Assembly: GCA_016839655.1 (NCBI GenBank)
Contig: JAEOTW010000329.1
Location: forward strand, 1-5,219
Direction: 5' to 3'
DNA length: 5,219 nt
Source: Promethearchaeota archaeon
GTDB taxonomy: Archaea; Asgardarchaeota; Lokiarchaeia; Sigynarchaeales; SOKP01
The notes under the pieces are model-generated. The model saw nothing but the letters and a program-made list of their open reading frames with translations, was not told where the DNA came from and did not search any database. Positions 1-5,219 of the stretch are shown one piece after another (the first letter of the stretch is position 1; each line of letters begins with the position of its first letter). The position numbers and the translations under genes are program-made.

Positions 1-2
1 AG

Positions 3-68
3 TATCGTAAAATTTTCGTTAAAAAGTTTGATTTAGATGAAGAAAAACTATTAAAAGGTGAAATTTGA
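3..68 (+). CDS. C-terminal end of an upstream gene, probably the partner ABC exporter half-transporter (5' partial)
   Basis: The third frame is open from the window edge and ends at a TGA at 66-68, giving a 21-residue tail (YRKIFVKKFDLDEEKLLKGEI). Too little remains to identify a domain. The pattern Y-x-x-I/L-F/Y-x-x-x-F followed by an acidic stretch resembles the tail found after the nucleotide-binding domain of many ABC exporter half-transporters (typically Y-x-x-L-Y-x-x-Q-F). The next gene starts one base after this stop and is itself an ABC exporter half. Such genes commonly sit in adjacent pairs encoding a heterodimer. The open frame and its coupling to the next gene are seen directly; the identity as the partner subunit is inference. 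Confidence 0.55.
   Translation, partial: YRKIFVKKFDLDEEKLLKGEI
56..61 (+). promoter_or_regulatory. Ribosome binding site that decides the ABC exporter start
   Basis: AGGTGA matches the complement of the archaeal/bacterial 16S rRNA 3' end and lies 8 bases before the ATG at 70. An in-frame GTG at 58 falls inside this motif, so it is unlikely to be the start. The site lies within the last codons of the upstream gene, which fits coupled translation of the two genes. Confidence 0.6.
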
Positions 69-69
69 A

Positions 70-1875
70 ATGGGATGGGTAGGTTTAGAAGCTGAGGAAT
101 ACGATAGAAAATATAAAGATAGAACATTATTAAAAAGAATATTTTCATATTTCACCCCCTATAAAAAATATATGGCAATTACTATTTTCTTTCTTACTAT
201 ATCTTCACTATCGTCTGCTTTTGTCCCACTTATCACTTCTATTGCGATTAATAATTTGCAATTTCACAGTGATTTTACTTATTTCCTTCTTTTAATATCA
301 CTAATTCTTGTATTAAACATTTCAAGTTTTATATTCAATTACTTTAGGCAAAGAAATGCCGCAAAAGCAATTGGATATGTAGTCCATGACCTTCGAAAAG
401 ATGCTACTAATTCAGTTTTAAATCATGATCTTTCATTCTTTGATAAAAATCCTATTGGTAAAATTGTCAGTAGAATAAATACTGATAGCCGAGAATTTGG
501 ACAAATGGTAGAACTCTCTTTAGATGTTGTATCATCATTGTTTATTATGGTAATCTTAATCATTATATTAATAATAATTAATAGTTTGCTTGCTGTCTTA
601 ATGTTGATAGCAATTCCGCTTTTTTTTATTGTAGCATTATCATACAGAAAATTGGCTAGACGAATGACCTTATTAGGACAAAGGGCTCGAGCATCTGTTA
701 ATGCTTTTGTTAAAGAAAGTTTTTCGGGAATTCAGATTGCTAAAACTTTTGGGCAAGAACAGAAACTATATGATCAATTCAATGATGTTAATATTCAATC
801 ATATAAAGTCAATTTGAAGAGAGCATTCTTATTAAATGCTATTTTTCCTTCATTAGGGATTGTTCAAGGAATTGTTTTAACAATTTTAGTTTATTTTGGT
901 GGGAATTTTCTGATATTTAACACTATAAATGTCGGAGATTTTAGTATGTTCCTCCAGAGTCTAACTCTTTTATTCTTTCCATTATTAATCATCGCATCAT
1001 TTTGGCCTCAATTTCAATCAGGTCTGTCAGCGTCTGAAAGAATATACTCAATAATTGATACACCTCCAGTAGTAATTCAACATAGCAATATTATTCCTGA
1101 GAAATTGAAAGGTGAAATCGAATTTAGAAATCTCACTTTTCAATATGAGGAAGGAAAGAATGTATTTGATAACTTTTCATTGATAATTAAACCAGGTGAA
1201 TCATTAGCAATTGTAGGTCATACTGGGGCTGGTAAATCTAGCATAGCTAATTTAATAGCTAGATTTTATGAATTTCAGAGTGGAGATATATTGGTCGATG
1301 GAAGGAGTGTTCGGGATTATAATCTTGATGAATATAGAAAGCAAATTGGTATTATCCCTCAAATACCCTTTCTATGGGCAGATACTGTTGAGAAGAATAT
1401 AAGCTATGGGTGTAGTACTGCTTCATGTGATGATGTTATTAATGCTTTAAACAATGCTGGGGGTTCAGACTGGGTAAATAATCTTTCAAACGGATTAGAT
1501 ACAAATGTAGGAGAAAGAGGTAATCTTCTTTCAATGGGTCAAAGACAACTAGTTGTGTTTGCCCGTGTTCTATTAGAAAATCCTGTGATTCTTATTTTAG
1601 ATGAAGCAACTGCATCAGTTGATCCATTCACAGAAACTCGAATTCAAGAAGCATTGCGAAAAACAATTGAAGGACGTACATCAATTATAATCGCGCATCG
1701 ACTTTGGACAGTTCGTCATGTTGACAGGATTATTGTGCTTGATCATGGAAGAATTATAGAAGAAGGAAATCATGATGAGTTAATAGCTAAAGGTGGGATG
1801 TATGCTGAACTTTATAACACTTATTTTAGACATCAGAGTCTCGAGTACATAGAAAAAATGAAAGAACGGGTATGA
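70..1875 (+). CDS. ABC exporter half-transporter (fused membrane domain and ATPase, MdlB/MsbA-like)
   Basis: This is a type I ABC exporter half-subunit: one membrane domain followed by one nucleotide-binding domain, acting in the cytoplasmic membrane as half of a dimer. Length is 601 aa from the ATG at 70, within the usual 570-620. Six hydrophobic segments lie at about residues 35-55, 70-92, 154-172, 174-192, 258-281 and 291-312. The ATPase domain has Walker A GHTGAGKS (383-390), the Q-loop glutamine at 431, the X-loop TNVGERG (478-484), an ABC signature LSMGQ (487-491, Met for the usual first Gly), Walker B ending in D511-E512, the D-loop SVD (516-518) and the H-loop histidine at 543. The catalytic glutamate and histidine are both present, so this half can supply a competent catalytic site. 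The ATG was chosen over an in-frame GTG at 58 because a good AGGTGA motif precedes it. It starts one base after the upstream stop, suggesting an operon and a heterodimer. Substrate (drug, lipid or peptide) cannot be told from sequence. No strong T tract follows its stop on the plus strand. Confidence 0.93.
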   Translation: MGWVGLEAEEYDRKYKDRTLLKRIFSYFTPYKKYMAITIFFLTISSLSSAFVPLITSIAINNLQFHSDFTYFLLLISLILVLNISSFIFNYFRQRNAAKAIGYVVHDLRKDATNSVLNHDLSFFDKNPIGKIVSRINTDSREFGQMVELSLDVVSSLFIMVILIIILIIINSLLAVLMLIAIPLFFIVALSYRKLARRMTLLGQRARASVNAFVKESFSGIQIAKTFGQEQKLYDQFNDVNIQSYKVNLKRAFLLNAIFPSLGIVQGIVLTILVYFGGNFLIFNTINVGDFSMFLQSLTLLFFPLLIIASFWPQFQSGLSASERIYSIIDTPPVVIQHSNIIPEKLKGEIEFRNLTFQYEEGKNVFDNFSLIIKPGESLAIVGHTGAGKSSIANLIARFYEFQSGDILVDGRSVRDYNLDEYRKQIGIIPQIPFLWADTVEKNISYGCSTASCDDVINALNNAGGSDWVNNLSNGLDTNVGERGNLLSMGQRQLVVFARVLLENPVILILDEATASVDPFTETRIQEALRKTIEGRTSIIIAHRLWTVRHVDRIIVLDHGRIIEEGNHDELIAKGGMYAELYNTYFRHQSLEYIEKMKERV

Positions 1876-1894
1876 AAAGAAATTAAATAAAATT

Positions 1895-1904
1895 AAAAAA
1901 AAAA
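1895..1904 (-). terminator. T10 tract, probable archaeal-type terminator of the fused permease gene
   Basis: Ten consecutive A on the plus strand read as T10 in the direction of the minus-strand permease gene, starting 8 bases after its stop codon at 1913-1915. Archaeal RNA polymerase terminates at such T runs without needing a hairpin, and none is evident. The tract lies in the gap between two convergent genes. It would not serve the plus-strand exporter gene, which would see an A run. Confidence 0.5.
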
Positions 1905-1912
1905 GAATTAAA

Positions 1913-4306
1913 TTAATCTGATTTAAACTCTGGAGATTGAGATTCTTCTACAACGTTTCTAAATTTTAGTTTAAAAGTTCCTGGAGTTGCTCCGTAATCT
2001 TGGAATACCAAATAAAGAATTATGAAAGTTATCAATATACCAAAAATTGCGAGAGCTGGCCAAAATGTAGCCCATGGTGCAGTATATAAATTCATTCTAG
2101 CAGTTCTGATAAGACCACCTAATTGCTGGGGAATTGAAACTGGGGCAAATCCTAAAAATCCTAAGGCATTATAAATCAAAACAGCGAATGCTAAATTCAA
2201 TGGTATTTGACTTAGGGTTTTCTTACCTATTCTTTTGACATCATCTGTTAGATCACCCGATATTATATTAGAGAAAGCAACCGTATAAATTGGTATTAAT
2301 AAAACACCAACAAGTAGCATTGAAAACACATAATCTATTCCAAAAATTGCATTCACTAAAAGTAAAATAAGAATCATTGGAAAGATATAGAAAAATATCA
2401 GTAATCCCATTACTGGTCCATGTATCCATTTACGAAATCTTCCGGCTAAATAACCTAATGGTAATCCTCCAGCTAAACCAACAAGAGCAGCTACAATACC
2501 AAAAAACATCGAATCACCTATTCCATACATTATTAATCCTTGTACATCAAATCCTAATTGGGTTTGGCCTAATGGATGAGCTGGAGAAGGAGGATTCCAT
2601 GCACCAGCTTGGACGGTTGCTGCTTGTTGTAATGTATATTGTGTTATTAATTGAGGAAATAATGCAATAAGAATAAAGAAGATTAACAGACCTGCACTTA
2701 GACCGCCCAAAACAATTTTAAAAGCAGTTGTAAATTTACCTTGTCTTTTCACCGAATGTATTAAATATTCCTTGATATTGCCTTCAGCTATATTTTCATT
2801 ACCCTCATCTTCCTCATTGAATTTCTCAGCCAACTTTGGTTCAGATTGAGGTTTGGTATGCAAACTCTTTAGAAATTTATAGACGCTAAAAGTTATAGAT
2901 GAAATTACTAGTAAAATTGCAAGAACGATAACTAACACAAAAACACACCTTATTAGTAGAAAGTAATCATTGAGGATTAACGAATCCAAAAGAAGGTCAC
3001 CAAAGCCCGATAAATTAAATGTTATATCGATTAGGACATAAAACATGAAGATAAAACCAAAAACACTGCTTATGATAAATGTTTTACTAAAAACCGATCT
3101 ATTTTCTGTTTTTGTTGTCATGTGAGAACGAGTTTGCCATGTAATTAACGCAAAAGTTGCAATAACTAAAATAATCATTGGTGTTAATAGGTGATAAAAG
3201 ATATCAATTGCTAATGCCCAATTTCCATCCAATAATGAATCAAATATTAAAAAGCCAGTTCTTAATGTTGGATCTGGTGAAGCCATCGTTTTATAACCCG
3301 TTGCAGGAATTATGCCTGCACCATATGCGAGAAAATATTGGCATGCCAATCCAATTACAAAAACAGGGAATGCAAGGCCTATCATATATACTAATTGAAT
3401 TAGTTTACTGTACCATTTTCCTCTTTTTTTAGCTAAAAATCTACCAAGTAAAATGCCTGGTCCTACAACAATTATAATAGGTAATACAATTACTTCCAAC
3501 ATTCGAGGTATTCGGGTAACTAAAAATTCAGCTACTGGATTCCCTAGGGCTATACTAACAGATACACCTAAATTTCCAGTACACGTTTGGCATAGGAACT
3601 TTATATACTGTAAAATTGGATTTAAATCAAAACCTAAAAGTTGTTGTGCTGCTTGATACTCTGCGGGACTAGGAAACGGATTACCCATCGCGGTAAGATA
3701 AGCAGCAACGGGATCCCCTGGTAAAACATAAATAAGAACATAACTGAAAACTGATCCAATTAGAAATATTACTCCTCCAAGACTCAGTGAAAAAAGGATA
3801 TTCCTATAAAACTTTTTTATCTTGAGGATTAATTCTGGTTTTTGAGCCCGTTTCATTAATAATCTTGTATTAATTAGATGCCCAAATATAAGAATGGCTC
3901 CACTTATCAACGGTGCTATCATAGCAAATCCAGGAAGGTAAAACTGCCAAAATGGCCAAATTAAAGAAAATGATGTAAAAAAATAGGTAAATGAACCGAA
4001 AATGAATAATCCTCCATTTATAAATATTAGTTTTTGAAACCGTTGAATATCTCCGTTTTTTCTTATCAAAAATGATAAAACAATTGCGAATATGGAGCTG
4101 ACTAGGATAATAATAAGAGGTGTAAGATGTAGCAGAAATTGGAGTAAAGACCAAAGGAATAATGGAGGACTACCATCAAAAAAACTGAATCCCCACATCC
4201 AATTAAAATTTCCAACAAATATTGAAGCTGGTGTAAAAAGCCCAATTAGAGATAAAATTCCTCCTATTAGTGGAAAAGACCAAATATGATCTCGATTTTT
4301 GTCCAT
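1913..4306 (-). CDS. Fused DppB-DppC-like ABC importer permease with an extra four-helix N-terminal domain
   Basis: This is a 797-aa integral membrane protein. Three parts are visible. (1) Residues 1-165: an extra region with four hydrophobic segments (about 10-32, 57-81, 94-116, 124-147), not part of normal permeases and not recognised. (2) Residues 166-482: a DppB/OppB-like half, with the N-terminal helix ending in the typical PGDP (196-199), a GNLGVSVS segment, the V-x-E-F-x-x-x-R-I-P block, LAFPVFVIGL, IPATGY, the TRSHM block (392-396) and the SGFGDLLLDSLILNDY block. (3) Residues 525-785: a DppC/OppC-like half with HPLGQTQLGFDV (577-588), GLPLGYLAGRF and NLYTAPWATFWPALAI (739-754). A hydrophilic, acidic linker (about 483-515) joins the halves. 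DppB and DppC are normally separate proteins of about 300 aa that import peptides, or in archaea sometimes sugars, with a binding protein and two ATPases. Here one chain would supply the whole channel. The cytoplasmic EAA loop looks truncated in both halves. The ATG at 4306 is preferred over a TTG at 4315. A paralogue lies directly upstream. Substrate unknown. Confidence 0.88.
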   Translation of the reverse strand: MDKNRDHIWSFPLIGGILSLIGLFTPASIFVGNFNWMWGFSFFDGSPPLFLWSLLQFLLHLTPLIIILVSSIFAIVLSFLIRKNGDIQRFQKLIFINGGLFIFGSFTYFFTSFSLIWPFWQFYLPGFAMIAPLISGAILIFGHLINTRLLMKRAQKPELILKIKKFYRNILFSLSLGGVIFLIGSVFSYVLIYVLPGDPVAAYLTAMGNPFPSPAEYQAAQQLLGFDLNPILQYIKFLCQTCTGNLGVSVSIALGNPVAEFLVTRIPRMLEVIVLPIIIVVGPGILLGRFLAKKRGKWYSKLIQLVYMIGLAFPVFVIGLACQYFLAYGAGIIPATGYKTMASPDPTLRTGFLIFDSLLDGNWALAIDIFYHLLTPMIILVIATFALITWQTRSHMTTKTENRSVFSKTFIISSVFGFIFMFYVLIDITFNLSGFGDLLLDSLILNDYFLLIRCVFVLVIVLAILLVISSITFSVYKFLKSLHTKPQSEPKLAEKFNEEDEGNENIAEGNIKEYLIHSVKRQGKFTTAFKIVLGGLSAGLLIFFILIALFPQLITQYTLQQAATVQAGAWNPPSPAHPLGQTQLGFDVQGLIMYGIGDSMFFGIVAALVGLAGGLPLGYLAGRFRKWIHGPVMGLLIFFYIFPMILILLLVNAIFGIDYVFSMLLVGVLLIPIYTVAFSNIISGDLTDDVKRIGKKTLSQIPLNLAFAVLIYNALGFLGFAPVSIPQQLGGLIRTARMNLYTAPWATFWPALAIFGILITFIILYLVFQDYGATPGTFKLKFRNVVEESQSPEFKSD

Positions 4307-4310
4307 TAAA

Positions 4311-4318
4311 ATCAACTC
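4311..4318 (-). promoter_or_regulatory. Weak ribosome binding site for the fused permease
   Basis: Read on the minus strand, GAGTTGAT differs by one base from the ideal GAGGTGAT and ends four bases before the ATG at 4306. It supports that ATG over the TTG at 4315, because the TTG lies inside the motif itself. Confidence 0.4.
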
Positions 4319-4340
4319 ATTTATCTTAGATTTACGCTCT

Positions 4341-4393
4341 TTATTTTTAAAAAATTAAATTGATACTACTATAAAATAAATTATTTATTTAAA
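4341..4393 (-). promoter_or_regulatory. Candidate archaeal promoter region of the fused permease gene
   Basis: The 182 bases between the two minus-strand genes are very AT-rich. On the minus strand, TTTAAATA at 4393-4386 resembles the archaeal TATA-box consensus. With the usual spacing of about 25 bases it would place transcription start near 4365 and give a leader of roughly 60 bases. A second AT-rich box (TTTTTTAAAAATA, about 4355-4343) would instead place the start near 4320, giving a very short leader. Sequence alone does not decide between them. AT-rich composition makes chance matches likely. Confidence 0.35.
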
Positions 4394-4450
4394 GATTATG
4401 GACGGAATGGTAAAAAATTACAAGTAAGATAAATAGAATAGACAACTAAT

Positions 4451-4460
4451 AAAAAAAAAA
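4451..4460 (-). terminator. T10 tract, probable terminator of the interrupted upstream permease gene
   Basis: Ten consecutive T on the minus strand lie 28 bases after the TAA stop (4489-4491) of the upstream paralogue. This mirrors the T10 tract after the downstream permease gene. No hairpin is apparent, which fits archaeal-type termination. If active, it would separate the two tandem permease genes into different transcripts, in line with a promoter between them. Confidence 0.45.
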
Positions 4461-4488
4461 TAGAATAAATTTATTAATCTGGATCATG

Positions 4489-5219
4489 TTAAGATACAGA
4501 ATTATCTTTGGGAAGCCAAAATTTCATTTCAAAAGTCTTAGAAGGGAGCCCATAGTCTTGAAGACCTATGTATAAAAGAAAAAAGCTCAATGCCATTCCA
4601 AAAATTGTAATTCCAGGATAAAAGCTAGCCCATGGTGCACTATATAAATTCGTTATAGCAAAATTTATAAAATTCCCTAATGTAGGAATGGATGGATTTA
4701 AAAATCCTAAATAGCCAAGTGACTCAAAGATTAGAATTGAGATTCCGAAATGTAAAGGAATATAACAAACAACATTTTTGAACAAATAATTTGGCTCCAA
4801 TTTCCGAGATACATGATTAGCGATTACTCTTGTAAAACTTGGAATAAGTCATGTCCCTATAGTTAACACTACACTCGCAGAAGTAGGATCATAAGTTGTT
4901 TCATTAACTATTATTATAATAATTATTGCTGGGAGGATATAGAAAAAGATCATACCTGCCATTATTACGGTATAAATTTTCCAATTAAATCTTCCAGCAA
5001 GATATCCAAATAGAATTCCCCCGCCTAAACCAACAATTACTGCTATACCACCTAATTTTAATGATGAAGGTATACTATAGACTATCCCAGCAGCAACATC
5101 ATACCCTAATTCTGATTGACCAAGTGGATGCGCAGGAGAAGGTGGATTCCACGCTCCCGGTTGGGATTGTAATGCTTCCAGGAGGGTATAAGGAGTAAAT
5201 ATTTGAGGAACAATTGAAA
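4489..5219 (-). pseudogene. Paralogous DppC-like permease, C-terminal part, interrupted by an in-frame TGA (5' partial)
   Basis: Reading the minus strand from the window edge gives one continuous frame of 243 codons (stop included), interrupted only by a TGA at 4849-4851. Before it come GAWNPPSPAHPLGQ, SELGYDV, GYLAGRF and a helix ending FFYILPAIIII. After it come LIPSFTRVIAN, SLGYLGF, NLYSAPWASFYPGI and the tail LQDYGLPSKTFEMKF. All align in order with the DppC half of the neighbouring fused permease (GAWNPPSPAHPLGQ, GYLAGRF, LLIPIY, ALGFLGF, NLYTAPWATFWPAL, FQDYGATPGTFKLKF), including the end of the protein. The gene is therefore a tandem paralogue; whether it also has the DppB half and N-terminal helices lies beyond the window. 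The TGA aligns with a leucine coded TTA in the intact copy, so one T-to-G change explains it. It falls in a membrane helix, and the truncated product would lack the last two or three helices. Alternatives are a sequencing or assembly error, or readthrough. TGA serves as a normal stop for both plus-strand genes here. Confidence 0.8.

Noticed and set aside
58..69. In-frame GTG at 58 as the start of the ABC exporter (605 aa)
   Set aside because: The GTG overlaps the AGGTGA ribosome binding motif, which sits at good spacing for the ATG at 70. The four extra residues add no recognisable conserved sequence.
2377..2670. Plus-strand open frame of 97 codons
   Set aside because: It lies entirely opposite the DppC half of the permease, whose protein is clearly conserved; the plus-strand product has no recognisable family features.
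3178..3656. Two plus-strand open frames (3178-3432 and 3453-3656)
   Set aside because: Both are antisense to the conserved DppB half and show no domain, convincing start signal or neighbour support.
3870..4289. Minus-strand frame 3870-4154 and plus-strand frame 4092-4289
   Set aside because: Both overlap the N-terminal membrane region of the permease in other frames; their apparent content is a by-product of AT-rich helix coding.
4307..4315. TTG at 4315 as the start of the fused permease (800 aa)
   Set aside because: An ATG nine bases downstream is a stronger start codon and has a GAGTTGAT motif just before it; the TTG lies inside that motif.
4307..4488. A possible small RNA or riboswitch between the two permease genes
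   Set aside because: The stretch is AT-rich with homopolymer runs and no convincing long paired stems or conserved riboswitch elements; promoter and terminator signals account for it better.
4489..4800. A separate small gene of 103 aa starting at a TTG
   Set aside because: Similarity to the DppC half continues upstream of this TTG (KLE preceded by RVIANHVSR and LIPSF) and through the TGA, so this is the C-terminal remnant of a larger permease and not an independent gene.

Overview
This is a low-GC window carrying transporter genes only. It most likely comes from an archaeon. Pointers are ten-base T tracts just after stop codons, TATA-like boxes, and a paired ABC exporter with the archaeal-looking C-terminal tail YNTYFRHQSLEYIE. 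An Asgard-type lineage is a guess from overall protein style; nothing here proves it.

Layout. (1) Positions 1-1875, plus strand: the last 21 codons of an upstream gene, then a complete ABC exporter half-transporter (601 aa from the preferred ATG at 70) that starts one base after the upstream stop. The two probably form a heterodimeric exporter operon. (2) Positions 1876-1912: a short A-rich gap between convergent genes, with a T10 tract on the minus strand. (3) Positions 1913-4306, minus strand: a 797-aa membrane protein. It fuses an extra four-helix N-terminal domain, a DppB/OppB-like permease and a DppC/OppC-like permease in one chain. (4) Positions 4307-4488: an intergenic stretch with a weak ribosome binding site, candidate TATA boxes and a second T10 tract. 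(5) Positions 4489-5219, minus strand: the C-terminal (DppC-like) part of a second, paralogous permease. It runs off the window edge and is interrupted by one in-frame TGA at 4849-4851.

How they fit together. The plus-strand gene is an ATP-driven exporter subunit with all its ATPase motifs. The minus-strand pair looks like a tandem duplication of a fused peptide/oligosaccharide-type importer permease. No substrate-binding protein or DppD/DppF-type ATPase is visible here; any partners must lie outside the window.

The main points of interest are two. The cytoplasmic loop that normally carries the EAA motif (the ATPase docking helix) appears shortened by about 20 residues in both halves of the fused permease, and again in the paralogue. 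The paralogue also has a lone in-frame stop in an otherwise intact reading frame.
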